A DNA stretch of 42,686 nucleotides from Methyloversatilis sp. (GCA_017984755.1 JAGNYW010000026.1:1-42686), one strand, 5' to 3'; shown: positions 9,899-19,689, counted from the stretch's first letter. Numbers and translations are program-made. Notes: a model not told the origin generated them from the letters alone.

Positions 9899-10363
9899 AT
9901 GAATGCGATACGACGCGCGCTGCTGGGCGCATTGACCGGAGCCGCGCTGCTGCCGCCCGCTGTGCGGGCAGCCCCCGCTGCGAAGCCGCTGGTCGAAGTG
10001 TGGAAAAGCCCGACCTGCGGTTGCTGCAAGGACTGGATCGCCCACATGGAAGCAAACGGTTTCGCGGTCAGGACCCACGAGACCGGAAACCATGACATCC
10101 GCGCCCGGCTGGGCGTGCCCGTGAAATACGGCTCCTGCCACACGGCGCGGGTCGGCTCCTATGCGCTGGAAGGTCATGTGCCGGCGAGCGAGGTGTTGCG
10201 CCTGCTGAAGGAGAAGCCGGACGCAATCGGACTGGCCGTTCCCGCAATGCCGGTCGGATCGCCCGGCATGGACGGTTCGGAGTACAAGGGACGACGCGAC
10301 CCCTATGACGTGCTGCTGGTCAAACGTGACGGCAATGCGGCTGTCTATCGGAGCTATCGTTGA
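9899..10363 (+). CDS. DUF411 periplasmic metal-binding protein
   Basis: 154 residues with an N-terminal signal (ALTGAALLPPAVRAAPA). A thioredoxin-like DUF411 domain starts with VWKSPTCGCCKDW; the metal-binding Cys are 40, 42 and 43. GSCHTARVGSYALEGHVPA and AVPAMPVGSPGMDG are conserved in the family. DUF411 proteins are regularly found in copper and silver resistance clusters and are thought to bind Cu(I) in the periplasm. AGGAGG precedes the ATG, and the gene is 21 bases after the oxidase, so it is the last gene of the copper operon. Confidence 0.88.
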   Translation: MNAIRRALLGALTGAALLPPAVRAAPAAKPLVEVWKSPTCGCCKDWIAHMEANGFAVRTHETGNHDIRARLGVPVKYGSCHTARVGSYALEGHVPASEVLRLLKEKPDAIGLAVPAMPVGSPGMDGSEYKGRRDPYDVLLVKRDGNAAVYRSYR

Positions 10364-10367
10364 GACA

Positions 10368-10559
10368 TCAGGCCGGGGGGTAGTCCGCGTCGGCCAGCGC
10401 TTCGCGGAACAGCGCTTCGTCCTGCGACGAGGTGATGCGGACGAGGTGTCGGGCCAGATCGATGTCGACATTTGCCTTGTTGTCGACGTCGGAGACTGCC
10501 GCGCGGATGCGGCCGGCACATTGGCCGCAGGTCATGTCAGGAACCGTAAATTCGATCAT
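10368..10559 (-). CDS. CopZ-like copper chaperone (HMA domain)
   Basis: 63 residues, a single heavy-metal-associated domain with the MTCGQC metal-binding loop at 9-14. It is expected to carry Cu(I) in the cytoplasm and hand it to the CopA ATPase, whose gene starts 169 bases away on the other strand. AGGAG lies just upstream of the ATG on the minus strand. It converges with the DUF411 gene, with only four bases between them. Confidence 0.9.
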   Translation of the reverse strand: MIEFTVPDMTCGQCAGRIRAAVSDVDNKANVDIDLARHLVRITSSQDEALFREALADADYPPA

Positions 10560-10728
10560 CGAAAACTCCTGAGGCGATTAGGAAACCTTGCATGATGGAC
10601 CTATATGCGCGTGCTCTGTCAAGCATCGGTGAAATACCTTGTTCACTTGACTTTGCGGTGATCGACCGGAGCGTGCGGCATCACTCGATCTACAGCCGGA
10701 CGCAGGTCGCCGGCGAGGGAGAAACAGC

Positions 10729-13131
10729 TTGAAAGGATCGGACAAGAGCCGGATCGATGGCGCCGGACAGTGGGTGTTCGACATCGAAGGCATGACCTGT
10801 GCATCGTGCGTCGCGCGTGTCGAGAAGGCGCTCGCAGGCGTGTCGGGTGTGACGTCGGCCAGCGTGAATCTGGCGACCGAGAGGGCATCGGTGAGCGGTG
10901 ATGCATCGGTCCGCCCGGACGCGCTGCATGCCGCGGTCGAGCATGCAGGGTATGCCGTCCGGCGCGATTCCGTGCGCCTGCAGATCGCCGGCATGACCTG
11001 TGCGTCGTGTGTGGCGCATGTCGAAAAGGCGTTGGCGCGTGTGCCGGGTGTCGTGTCGGCGTCGGTCAATCTGGCCACGGAATCCGCCGATGTCGTGTCC
11101 ACCGGGGTCGATGTCGCGCTGCTGCAGGCCGCGGTGGCGCGTGCCGGCTACAGCGCGACGCCGCTGCTGCACGACGCTGCCCCGGTGTCGAGCCGTCTGC
11201 CCGACAGCTGGCCGGTCATGCTGGCCGTGGCGCTGTCGCTGCCGCTTGCGCTGCCCATGGTCGGCATGCTGTGGGGCGCGCACTGGATGCCCGACGGCTG
11301 GATTCAGCTTGCGCTTGCCACACCCGTTCAGTTCTGGCTCGGCGCGCGCTTCTACATCGCCGGCTGGAAGGCGCTGCGCGCCGGTACCGGCAACATGGAC
11401 CTGCTGGTCGCGCTCGGTACGTCGGCCGCCTGGGGGCTCAGTCTTTACCTGCTGCTGTCGGCCGCGCCGGGTGTCATGCCGCATCTGTATTTCGAGGCGT
11501 CTGCGGTGGTCATCACGCTGGTGCTGCTCGGCAAATGGCTGGAAGTGCGTGCCCGGCGGCAGACCGGTGAAGCGATTCGCGCGCTCAATGCGCTGCGCCC
11601 CGACACCGCGCGCGTGCGGCGCGACGGCGTCGAGATCGAAGTGCCGATGGCGCAGGTGAAGGTGGGTGACGAGGTGGTCATCCGACCGGGCGAGCGGGTG
11701 CCGGTCGATGGTGAGGTGATCGAAGGTGCGAGTCAGCTGGACGAGGCGCTGATCACCGGTGAAAGCCTGCCGGTCGCGCGACATGCGGGCGAGCGCGTGA
11801 CTGGCGGATCTGTCAATGGCGAGGGATTGCTGGTGGTGCGCACGGTCGCCATCGGCGCCGAAACCGTGCTGGCGCGCATCGTCCGCCTGGTCGAAAGCGC
11901 GCAGGCGAAGAAGGCACCGATACAGCGTCTGGTCGATCGCGTGAGCGAGGTATTCGTGCCGGTGGTCATCGCGCTGGCACTGCTCACGCTGGCCGGCGGC
12001 TGGCTGATCATGGGGGACTGGCATGCTGCGCTGCTCAATGCAGTGGCCGTGCTGGTGATCGCCTGTCCCTGTGCGCTCGGTCTGGCCACACCCACCGCCA
12101 TCATGGTGGGCACCGGTGTCGCTGCGCGTCACGGCATCCTGATCAAGGACGCCGAAGCGCTGGAAATCGCGCACCGGGTCAGCGTGGTCGCCTTCGACAA
12201 GACCGGTACCTTGACCGAAGGTCGTCCGGTGCTGGTCGCAGCGGAAGCGGTCGATGGGGACCGCCGTGCATTGCTGGCCGCAGCGGCCGCGATTCAGGCG
12301 GGCAGCGAACACCCGCTGGCCCGTGCGGTGCTCGAATGCGCGGCGCGCGAAAGCGTACCGGCACCTGCTGCCACGGATACCAGCGCAGTCGCGGGGCGCG
12401 GCATGGCGGCGCGGGTCGATGGCCGTGCGCTTCGACTTGGCAGCACGCGCTACATGGATGAACTGCAGATCGATGTCTCATCGCTCGCAGCACAGGCGAC
12501 GCGGTTGCAGGCGGACGGCCGTACCGTTTCGTGGCTCGCCGACGTGACGGATCAGCCGCGGCTGATCGGTCTGCTTGCCTTCGGTGACGCGATCAAGCCG
12601 GGAGCTGCGTCGGCGGTGAGCCGGCTGCATGCGCAGGGCGTGCGCACAGTCCTGGTCAGCGGCGACAATCGCGGCGCGGCCGAAGCGGTGGCCCGGGCGC
12701 TGGGCATCGGCGATGTGCGAGCCGAAGTGCTGCCCGAACACAAGGCCGAAGTCGTGGCCGAACTGAAACGCGACGGCGTCGTGGTGGCCATGGTGGGCGA
12801 TGGCCTGAACGATGCGCCCGCACTCGCGGCGGCCGATGTCGGCATCGCGATGTCCACCGGCACCGATGTGGCCATGGCGGCGGCCGGCATCACGCTGATG
12901 CATGGCGACCCGGCCCGCGTGGCCGATGCGATCGACGTGTCGCGGCGCACCTGGTCGAAGATCCGGCAGAATCTGTTCTGGGCCTTCGCCTACAACGTGA
13001 TCGGCATTCCACTGGCCGCGCTCGGTCTGCTCAACCCGGTCATCGCAGGCGCGGCGATGGCGTTCAGCAGTTTCAGCGTGGTGAGCAACGCGTTGCTGCT
13101 GCGGCGCTGGAAGGCAGGCGGCGGGACGTGA
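10729..13131 (+). CDS. copA: Cu(I)-exporting P1B-type ATPase
   Basis: 800 residues from a TTG start preceded by GAGGGAG; no in-frame ATG is available before the first domain. It has two N-terminal HMA domains with MTCASC at 22-27 and 89-94, then eight predicted membrane helices. Functional motifs are TGES (343-346, actuator), CPC (446-448, transmembrane Cu site), DKTGT with phosphorylated Asp490, SEHPL in the nucleotide domain and GDGLNDAP (690-697). CPC plus the two HMA domains fix the substrate as Cu(I) (or Ag). It pumps copper from the cytoplasm to the periplasm, where the oxidase and binding proteins upstream would deal with it. Confidence 0.96.
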   Translation: MKGSDKSRIDGAGQWVFDIEGMTCASCVARVEKALAGVSGVTSASVNLATERASVSGDASVRPDALHAAVEHAGYAVRRDSVRLQIAGMTCASCVAHVEKALARVPGVVSASVNLATESADVVSTGVDVALLQAAVARAGYSATPLLHDAAPVSSRLPDSWPVMLAVALSLPLALPMVGMLWGAHWMPDGWIQLALATPVQFWLGARFYIAGWKALRAGTGNMDLLVALGTSAAWGLSLYLLLSAAPGVMPHLYFEASAVVITLVLLGKWLEVRARRQTGEAIRALNALRPDTARVRRDGVEIEVPMAQVKVGDEVVIRPGERVPVDGEVIEGASQLDEALITGESLPVARHAGERVTGGSVNGEGLLVVRTVAIGAETVLARIVRLVESAQAKKAPIQRLVDRVSEVFVPVVIALALLTLAGGWLIMGDWHAALLNAVAVLVIACPCALGLATPTAIMVGTGVAARHGILIKDAEALEIAHRVSVVAFDKTGTLTEGRPVLVAAEAVDGDRRALLAAAAAIQAGSEHPLARAVLECAARESVPAPAATDTSAVAGRGMAARVDGRALRLGSTRYMDELQIDVSSLAAQATRLQADGRTVSWLADVTDQPRLIGLLAFGDAIKPGAASAVSRLHAQGVRTVLVSGDNRGAAEAVARALGIGDVRAEVLPEHKAEVVAELKRDGVVVAMVGDGLNDAPALAAADVGIAMSTGTDVAMAAAGITLMHGDPARVADAIDVSRRTWSKIRQNLFWAFAYNVIGIPLAALGLLNPVIAGAAMAFSSFSVVSNALLLRRWKAGGGT

Positions 13132-13275
13132 TCGTCCGGTACCGGCCGCGCTGAAGCGGACGCGCACTGCCGTTGTGTCATTCGCCGCGACATGCGTGGC
13201 GTCAAGCGGTATGGCGCGGGTCGCGGCATACTGCGCGGCGTTCCCCGCCCCTCATTTTGCAGAGGTAATTGCGTC

Positions 13276-14067
13276 ATGCGCGAAACTCACGCACTCATCG
13301 AATCCCGCAGCTTCTTTTCGCGTTCTGCGTCGCTGGTCAGTCCGATCAACTGGCTCATCTCCGGCTGGCGTGACTTCATGCGCTGTCCGTTGCCCGGACT
13401 GCTGCATGGTGCGGCTGTCGCCGTGTTCGGTGCCGCGCTGTGGTGGTGGATTCCGGACCGCTTCTGGCTGCTGGGCGGCGCGTTCACCGGTTTCCTGCTG
13501 GTCGCGCCGGTGGTCACGACCGGGTTGTACGCGATCAGCCGGGCGCTGGAGCGCCGCGAAGCGGCCGGACTGGGCACCGCATTGGCCGCCTGGGTGCCGG
13601 GCGACGGCCGCATGGTGATATTCGGCCTGCTGCTTGCGCTGGCCGGTACCGGCTGGGTCATGACGTCGTCGGCGCTGATCTGGGCGTTCGCGGCGGCGCC
13701 GGTGATCACGCCCCAGGATTTCCTGCGGGTTGTCGTGCTGGCCGACGAGGGCTGGCTGTTCGAAGGCTGGCTGGCGCTGGGTGGCCTGCTCGCCGCGCCG
13801 GTGTTCGCCTCCAGCGTGGTGGCCATACCGATGCTGCTGGACCGAAAGGTGAGCGTCATGGCGGCGGTATTCACCAGCTGGCGCGTGGTCATGGCCAATC
13901 CCGTGCCGCTGGCGCTGTGGGGCGCCGCCATCTCGGGTTTCACGCTGTTCGGCATGGCGACCGGGCTGTTGGCCATGCCGGTCGTCGTGCCCCTGCTGGG
14001 TCATGCGAGCTGGCATGCCTACCGCGAACTGGTCGGCACGGTGGCGCAGGCCGGGCGCCGCGACTGA
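13276..14067 (+). CDS. DUF2189 integral membrane protein
   Basis: 263 residues from the ATG at 13276, which follows AGAGGT; an upstream extension from 13192 lacks a ribosome-binding site and looks like intergenic sequence. Six or so membrane helices fill the protein. The segment 'INWLISGWRDF' followed by helices and 'LVAPVVTTGLYAISRALERRE' is characteristic of the DUF2189 (COG5473) family. The function is unknown. It begins 144 bases after copA and runs into the next two genes with short gaps. Confidence 0.82.
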   Translation: MRETHALIESRSFFSRSASLVSPINWLISGWRDFMRCPLPGLLHGAAVAVFGAALWWWIPDRFWLLGGAFTGFLLVAPVVTTGLYAISRALERREAAGLGTALAAWVPGDGRMVIFGLLLALAGTGWVMTSSALIWAFAAAPVITPQDFLRVVVLADEGWLFEGWLALGGLLAAPVFASSVVAIPMLLDRKVSVMAAVFTSWRVVMANPVPLALWGAAISGFTLFGMATGLLAMPVVVPLLGHASWHAYRELVGTVAQAGRRD

Positions 14068-14077
14068 GGGCGCCGAC

Positions 14078-14287
14078 ATGGGAAATGTGACCGAGGAGCA
14101 ATTTGCGCAGTTCGGGCTGACGTTCGGCATCACCGCCTTCATGCTCTACATGCTGTTCATCCTGCTGCAGCTGGCGCGGGAATCGAAGGCAGGGCGCTTC
14201 GGCACCTTCGTCATCCTGCTGGGCCTCGGCCTGGGCATGATGGGTTTCGTTGCCAAGTTCATCATCAAGTGGTTTCTCGACAAGTGA
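14078..14287 (+). CDS. DUF2788 small membrane protein
   Basis: 69 residues, two membrane helices (FGITAFMLYMLFILLQLA and GTFVILLGLGLGMMGFVAKFII). Length and sequence match the DUF2788 family of small proteobacterial proteins of unknown role. The ATG at 14078 is chosen because it gives the family's usual length and starts 10 bases after the preceding stop. It lies between a DUF2189 protein and a P-type ATPase, probably in one transcript. Confidence 0.82.
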   Translation: MGNVTEEQFAQFGLTFGITAFMLYMLFILLQLARESKAGRFGTFVILLGLGLGMMGFVAKFIIKWFLDK

Positions 14288-14305
14288 TGCCGGGCGGCTG
14301 ACGCG

Positions 14306-16828
14306 ATGAATCCGTCGCCCAACCACACCGGGCTGACTACCCCGCAGGTGGACGCCGCGCGTGCCAGGGACGGCTGGAACGAACTGGCCTCCGACCGCTC
14401 GCACGGCGTTGTGGACACCCTGCTCGGGGTGGTGCGCGAACCGATGTTCCTGCTGCTGCTGGGCGCCGGCGCGATCTATCTGTTGATGGGCGATCCGCAC
14501 GAGGCGCTCGTGCTGATCGGTTTCGTGCTTGTCATCATCGGCGTCACGGTATTGCAGGAGCGGCGCACCGAGCGCGCGCTGGCGGCGCTGCGCGACCTGT
14601 CCAGCCCGCGTGCGCTGGTGCTGCGCGACGGCGAAGTGAAGCGGGTGGCGGGCCGCGAGGTGGTGCGTGGCGACATCCTGCTGCTCACCGAAGGTGACCG
14701 GGTACCGGCCGACGGTACCGTGCTGTCGGCGCACGAACTGGCGATCGACGAATCGATGCTGACCGGCGAGTCGGTTGCGGTGAGCAAGTTGATCGACGAC
14801 GGCGCGCCGGCCTTGCAGGTGTTTGCCGGCACGCTGGTGGTACGCGGGCAGGGCACGGTCGAAGTCAGTGCCACGGGTAGCGCCACCGAGCTCGGTCGCA
14901 TCGGCACATCGCTGCGCGACATCAGCACCGGGGCGTCGCCGCTGCAGACCGAACTGGCCCGGCTGGCGCAGCGACTGGCGCTGATCGGCGGCGTGCTGTG
15001 CGTGCTGCTGGCGCTGCTGCACGCACAGCTTCGTGGCGGCTGGCTCGAGGGCCTGCTGGCCGGCATCACGCTGGCGATGGGCATCCTGCCGCAGGAGTTT
15101 CCGGTCATCCTCATCGTGTTCCTCGCCTTCGGTGCGCGACGCATCGCTGCGCACGGCGTGCTGACGCGCCGCCTGACGGCGATCGAAACGCTCGGGCAGA
15201 CCACCGTGCTGTGCGTAGACAAGACAGGTACCCTGACGCGCAACCGCATGGCGGTGGCGGCGCTGGTCGTGGGCGATGAACGGCTGTACCTCGACGACGG
15301 GGTTCAGCTGACCGAACTGCCGGAAACCTTCCATCGGCTGCTCGAATATGCCGTACTGGCGAGCGAGACCGATCCGCACGATCCGATGGAAAAGGCCTTC
15401 CTGAGTCTCGCGGGCGCGTATCTGGCCAATACCGAACACCTGCATCCGGACTGGCAGCTGGCGCGCGAGTACGAACTGTCACCGGACATGCTCGCCATGT
15501 CGCATCTGTGGCGGCTGCCGTCCGGTGCGCGCAACGAGGTCGCGTCGAAGGGCGCGCCCGAGGCGATCGCCGACTTGTGTCATTTGTCGCCGGAAGCCTG
15601 CACGCGGGTTGCGCGCGAAGCGGGTGAGCTGGCCGATCGCGGGCTGCGCGTTCTCGCCGTGGCGCACGCCGTTCATCCGGGTGTCGACTGGCCGGCGCTG
15701 CAGCATGACTTCGCGTTCCGCTTCATCGGCCTGATCGGCCTGGCCGATCCGCTGCGGGCGGGCGTTCCGGGGGCCGTTGCCGAATGCCGTGCTGCAGGCG
15801 TGCGCGTGGTGATGATCACCGGCGACCACCCGCGTACCGCCCGCGCCATCGCGGCGCAGGCCGGCATCGACGATGCGCGTGTGCTGACCGGGCCGGAGCT
15901 GGCTGCGATGGACGCCGCGACCTTCGCCCGCGAAGTGACCGCTTGCGCTGTGTTCGCGCGCGTCAGTCCGCAGCAGAAGCTGGACATCGTCGAGGCGCTG
16001 AGGGCGCGCGGCGACATCGTCGCGATGACCGGTGACGGCGTGAACGACGCGCCGGCGCTCAAGGCGTCGCACATCGGCATCGCGATGGGCAGACGCGGCA
16101 CCGACGTGGCGCGCGAAGCGGCGGATCTGGTGCTGGTCGAAGATGAATTCACGTCACTGGTCGAGGCGATCCGACTCGGACGACGCATTTTCCGCAACCT
16201 GCGGCATGCCATGACCTACACGCTGGCGGTGCATGTGCCCATCATCGCGCTGGCCGCCGCGCCGGTGCTGTTCGGCTGGCCGCTTGTACTGGCGCCGCTG
16301 CACATCGCCTTTCTCGAACTGGTGATCGATCCGTCGTGCTCGGTCGTGTTCGAAGCGGATGAAGCCGACGCCGGCCTGATGCGCGAAAAGCCGCGCCGTC
16401 GCGGCGGTGCGTTGCTGCCGCCACGTCGCATTGCACTGAGTCTGCTGTGCGGCATGATCGCTGCAGTCGTCGTACTGGCCGTCTACGCGGTCGCGCTGGC
16501 CGGTGGCATCGATGCAACGGCCGCGCGCACGATGGTTTTCATCACGCTGGTCTGCAGTGGCCTCGCACTCATCTTCAGCGCCCGGTCGGCAGGGCAGAAC
16601 TCAATGAGTGCGCTGCGAGGCATCGCGCCGGTGGTGCGCTGGATCATCGGCGGCACGCTGGCAGCGCTGCTGCTGGTCACTACGGTGCCCTGGCTGGCGC
16701 GGCAGTTCGATTTCGCGCCGCTGTCGGCTGGACAGTGGGTGGCAGCGTGCGCAGCAGGTCTGCTCTGCTTCGTCCCGCTGCAGGGCGCAGTGTGGTGGGC
16801 GAACCGGCGCGCCAACGTGAATGCATGA
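14306..16828 (+). CDS. P2-like cation-transporting P-type ATPase
   Basis: 840 residues. Motifs: N-terminal cation-ATPase segment (GLTTPQVDAARARDGWNEL), TGES at 153-156, phosphorylation loop DKTGTLTRN with Asp305, TGDGVNDAP at 575-583 and a C-terminal set of helices. The transmembrane ion site in helix 4 reads PQEFP (262-266) where Ca2+ pumps usually have PEGLP and a group of uncharacterised bacterial pumps has PEEFP. No HMA domain and no CPC are present, so it is not a copper pump. It may move Ca2+, Mg2+ or Mn2+; the substrate cannot be told from sequence. It starts 18 bases after the DUF2788 gene. Confidence 0.88.
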   Translation: MNPSPNHTGLTTPQVDAARARDGWNELASDRSHGVVDTLLGVVREPMFLLLLGAGAIYLLMGDPHEALVLIGFVLVIIGVTVLQERRTERALAALRDLSSPRALVLRDGEVKRVAGREVVRGDILLLTEGDRVPADGTVLSAHELAIDESMLTGESVAVSKLIDDGAPALQVFAGTLVVRGQGTVEVSATGSATELGRIGTSLRDISTGASPLQTELARLAQRLALIGGVLCVLLALLHAQLRGGWLEGLLAGITLAMGILPQEFPVILIVFLAFGARRIAAHGVLTRRLTAIETLGQTTVLCVDKTGTLTRNRMAVAALVVGDERLYLDDGVQLTELPETFHRLLEYAVLASETDPHDPMEKAFLSLAGAYLANTEHLHPDWQLAREYELSPDMLAMSHLWRLPSGARNEVASKGAPEAIADLCHLSPEACTRVAREAGELADRGLRVLAVAHAVHPGVDWPALQHDFAFRFIGLIGLADPLRAGVPGAVAECRAAGVRVVMITGDHPRTARAIAAQAGIDDARVLTGPELAAMDAATFAREVTACAVFARVSPQQKLDIVEALRARGDIVAMTGDGVNDAPALKASHIGIAMGRRGTDVAREAADLVLVEDEFTSLVEAIRLGRRIFRNLRHAMTYTLAVHVPIIALAAAPVLFGWPLVLAPLHIAFLELVIDPSCSVVFEADEADAGLMREKPRRRGGALLPPRRIALSLLCGMIAAVVVLAVYAVALAGGIDATAARTMVFITLVCSGLALIFSARSAGQNSMSALRGIAPVVRWIIGGTLAALLLVTTVPWLARQFDFAPLSAGQWVAACAAGLLCFVPLQGAVWWANRRANVNA

Positions 16829-16858
16829 AAAAAAAGCCCGGTCCTGCGACCGGGCTTC
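16827..16858 (-). terminator. Rho-independent terminator of PEP-CTERM gene
   Basis: A 10-bp perfect stem (16834-16843 with 16848-16857) has a CTGC loop. Read on the minus strand it is followed by a run of eight T. It lies 40 bases beyond the stop of the minus-strand PEP-CTERM gene and may also stop the converging ATPase transcript less efficiently. Confidence 0.85.
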
Positions 16859-16896
16859 GAACTTCATGACAAGGTCAGGCGGTCATGCAAAAGTAA

Positions 16897-17532
16897 TTAC
16901 ATGCGGCGGCGGGCGATCATGCCGATCAGTCCCAGACCGGCCAGCAGCATGGCGTAGGTTCCGGGTTCCGGCACGACGGAGACGTTGTCGACGACGACAG
17001 AGAAGCCCTTGAACGAAATCGACTTGATATCGGCGCTGTCACGTGTGATGGCGGCGAAGGTACCCATGTTCAGGCTGTCGGAAGGCGTCGAGATCATGAA
17101 CTTGTGGGTTTCGATGATCTGATTGTTTTCTCCGTAGGCCGACATGGTGATGTACTCAAGTTCGGGCGGCGGATTGAAAGGGTAAAAGTTGACCAGCGCG
17201 CCGGCTGACTGGGTCAGCGTGGCGAACGTGAAGCGCAGTTCGCCGTAGCTGCCGGCAGCGAAGAAATTGCCTGCACCCCAGATTCCATTCGGGCCCAGCT
17301 CGGCGATGTTGGCACCCAGTATCGAGCCGTTGTCACCGGTGAAGGTGACGCCCGGAGCAATCGCTTCGGGGCCGGTCGTTTCCAGTCCGTCGAAGTTTTC
17401 GAAGTCGGCCACGATGCTGTAGCCAGCAAAGGCGGAAGGCGTGTAGATGTCAGCGCCGGTGACGGTAGTAAGCGCAGCGTGGGCCGGCAGTGTGGCGGCC
17501 AGCGCGAACGCAGCTACAAAAGTCTTTTTCAT
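16897..17532 (-). CDS. PEP-CTERM sorting-domain protein
   Basis: 211 residues from the ATG at 17532, with AGGA upstream and a clean signal peptide (KKTFVAAFALAATLPAHA). A longer reading from 17613 has no such start signals. The C-terminus is a classic PEP-CTERM signal: VPEPGTYAMLLAGLGLIGMIARRR, split here around the Pro-Glu-Pro, the hydrophobic helix and the Arg tail. Such proteins are cleaved and anchored or released by an exosortase, typically in exopolysaccharide-producing bacteria. The mature domain resembles secreted carbohydrate- or surface-binding beta proteins but is not assigned. It follows a PhoX-family gene on the same strand by ~100 bases. Confidence 0.88.
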   Translation of the reverse strand: MKKTFVAAFALAATLPAHAALTTVTGADIYTPSAFAGYSIVADFENFDGLETTGPEAIAPGVTFTGDNGSILGANIAELGPNGIWGAGNFFAAGSYGELRFTFATLTQSAGALVNFYPFNPPPELEYITMSAYGENNQIIETHKFMISTPSDSLNMGTFAAITRDSADIKSISFKGFSVVVDNVSVVPEPGTYAMLLAGLGLIGMIARRRM

Positions 17533-17554
17533 GTCTGATCCTATGAGGTTGAAT

Positions 17555-17591
17555 ACGTCATTCCAGTCATGCTGCCGGACCGGAATGACGT
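17555..17591 (-). repeat. Perfect inverted repeat between PhoX and PEP-CTERM genes
   Basis: ACGTCATTCC at 17555-17564 and its exact complement GGAATGACGT at 17582-17591 enclose a 17-base loop. It sits between the stop of the PhoX gene and the start of the next gene on the same strand. There is no T-run, so it is not a standard terminator. It could be an RNA-processing or stabilising hairpin, or an operator for the downstream gene. Confidence 0.6.
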
Positions 17592-17634
17592 CTTGATTAC
17601 CGGAATTTTCCAAAGGGGACCGATCCGGGCTGGA

Positions 17635-19689
17635 TCAGGTCCCGATCACACCGCCGTCGTTCTTGGTGATCATGACGACTGCCGAGCGCGGCTTGACTGC
17701 ACCGTTCGCGCTTTGCGTCGTCGGGCCGTTGAAGGCGCTGTCCGGCCAGGTGCTGTTCGACGTGTAGCTGACCGACCAGTCTTCGCCCGGGTGCTGGATG
17801 TTGACGAACATGGTCTTGCCATCCGGCGTCGTGACCACACCGGTCACTTCGCAGTTGCGCGGGCTGGTCAGGAAGCGCGTGATCTGGCGCGTCGCCGGAT
17901 CGGCGCAGAACATCGCGTTGCCGCCGATGTTGGCCCAGTCGCCGGTGGCGTTGCCGACCTGGTCGGTCTGGATCCAGAGGCGGCCATCCTTGTCGAACCA
18001 CAGGCCGTCCGGGGCGCCGAGGTCGTCGCCGATGATGTTGCCCTGCAGGTTCGCCGCCGCGCTCAGGCTGTCGCCGCACTCGACGAAGATGTCCCACTGG
18101 AAGCTGGTCGCGGCGACATCGCCGTTGGCTTCGTTCCAGCGGATGATGTGGCCGTAGCGGTTGTCGCCGCGCGGGTTGGCAGCGTCGACCGGCGGGCGGG
18201 CGGAGCCGGCTGTGGTCGAGCCATCAACGGCGTTCGACGAGGTGCCGCCACGACGGTTGTTGTTGGTCAGCGTGAGATAGACCTCGCGCGTGGTGGGGTG
18301 CACCGCAACCCATTCCGGGCGGTCCATCATGGTGGCGCCGACGCGGTCAGCCGCCTGACGGGCCTTGATGACGACCTCGGCCTGATCCGCGAAACCGTTT
18401 TGCAGTGTCAGGCCGTTCTGGCCATGCACCAGCGGCAGCCACTGACCCGTACCGTCGGCGTTGAATTTGGCGACATACAGCGTGCCGCTGTCCAGCATGT
18501 CACGGTTGGCTGCGCGGTTCGTCGTGTTCAGCTTTTTCGCGCAGACGAACTTGTACATGTAGTCGTTGCGCTCGTCGTCGCCTGTGTAGAACGCCACGGC
18601 GTTGTCCGCGCCGACCGAAGCGATGACCGACTCGTGCTTGAAGCGGCCCAGCGCCGTGCGCTTGACCGGCTTCGAATTCGGGTTCCACGGATCGATTTCA
18701 ACGATCCAGCCGAAGCGGTTCGGTTCATTCGGGTTGTCGCGGAAGTCGAAGCGCGGATCGCCTTCGTGCCAGCGATAGCCGAATCCTCCGGCAGCCATGC
18801 CATAGCGCTTTTCGAGATTGTTCAGCGGCTGGGCAGCCAGCTTGGCGGCTGTGGTACCGAAATAACCGTTGAAGTTCTCTTCGCAGGTGAGGTAGGTACC
18901 CCACGGCGTGTAGCCATGTGCACAATTGTTCAGCGTACCGAGAACGTCCTTGCCTGAACTATCTGCAGCGGTCTTGAGTAGTGCATTGCCGGCAGCCGGT
19001 CCGCTGACCGTACAGGGCGTGGCACCGGTGATGCGACGGGCAAAGGGCGACGGGCGCTGCACCTTCATTTCGCCGTTGGTCTTGCGCACTTCAATGACGC
19101 TGACGCCGTGACCGGCGACCTGCGCATCGACCATCGGCTTGGTGATTGCATCGGTGCCGTAGGTGGTCGTATTGTGGAACAGGCCCGGATCGACGTACTC
19201 ATGATTCGACACGAGCAGGCCGCGGTCACTGCTGATGCCGCCGGCACCGGCCACCGGGAACGGGAACAGGTGCATGCCATCGTTGTGCGAGCCCCAGGTC
19301 GTCAGCTGACGCGCCGTGGTCATCGGTGACGAAGCGTCCCAGTGGGTATTGGCATCGGGACCGATCTTGCCGATCGCATCGCCCCACGCGATGAAGGTCT
19401 TGGCGGTGTAGCCGCTCGGTACGGTGATGCCGTCGGTCATCGGAAAGATGTTTGCCGGCACGCCGGTGAAGCCGATGCCGCCTGCCGGCGAGGGGCTGCC
19501 GGTATAGCCGGGGAATCCGCCTGCAAGTGATTCCATGCTGAAGCCACCGAGCGTGGCGAAGGTGGCAGTGGCGAGCGAGCCCTTCATGAAGTTGCGGCGG
19601 CCGGTGAAGCGGTCCATCACGTCGCGGATGGATTCATTGCCGGACGGGTTGATGGTCAGATCGTTATCGGGATGTTGCTGGGAAGACAT
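17635..19689 (-). CDS. PhoX-family alkaline phosphatase, Tat-exported
   Basis: 684 residues. A Tat motif (GRRNFMKGSLATATFATLGG, around residues 30-50) sits after an N-terminal extension, as is usual for PhoX. The DUF839/PhoX fold is seen in blocks such as LLVSNHEYVDP, the 'NCAHGYTPWGTYLTCEENF' core whose Glu residues bind the Fe/Ca cofactor in characterised PhoX, RFGWIVEIDPWNP, GRFKHESV and PDGLWFDKDGRLWIQTD. PhoX enzymes hydrolyse phosphate esters in the periplasm using Ca2+ and Fe3+. It is paired with a PEP-CTERM gene downstream. A second, shorter PhoX-family gene lies at 22938-24599. Confidence 0.92.
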   Translation of the reverse strand: MSSQQHPDNDLTINPSGNESIRDVMDRFTGRRNFMKGSLATATFATLGGFSMESLAGGFPGYTGSPSPAGGIGFTGVPANIFPMTDGITVPSGYTAKTFIAWGDAIGKIGPDANTHWDASSPMTTARQLTTWGSHNDGMHLFPFPVAGAGGISSDRGLLVSNHEYVDPGLFHNTTTYGTDAITKPMVDAQVAGHGVSVIEVRKTNGEMKVQRPSPFARRITGATPCTVSGPAAGNALLKTAADSSGKDVLGTLNNCAHGYTPWGTYLTCEENFNGYFGTTAAKLAAQPLNNLEKRYGMAAGGFGYRWHEGDPRFDFRDNPNEPNRFGWIVEIDPWNPNSKPVKRTALGRFKHESVIASVGADNAVAFYTGDDERNDYMYKFVCAKKLNTTNRAANRDMLDSGTLYVAKFNADGTGQWLPLVHGQNGLTLQNGFADQAEVVIKARQAADRVGATMMDRPEWVAVHPTTREVYLTLTNNNRRGGTSSNAVDGSTTAGSARPPVDAANPRGDNRYGHIIRWNEANGDVAATSFQWDIFVECGDSLSAAANLQGNIIGDDLGAPDGLWFDKDGRLWIQTDQVGNATGDWANIGGNAMFCADPATRQITRFLTSPRNCEVTGVVTTPDGKTMFVNIQHPGEDWSVSYTSNSTWPDSAFNGPTTQSANGAVKPRSAVVMITKNDGGVIGT

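Noticed and set aside
10560-10728. CueR-type operator between copZ-like gene and copA
   Set aside because: Fragments such as ACCTTG and a TTGACA hexamer occur, but no inverted ACCTTCC/GGAAGGT pair with 19-base promoter spacing was found.
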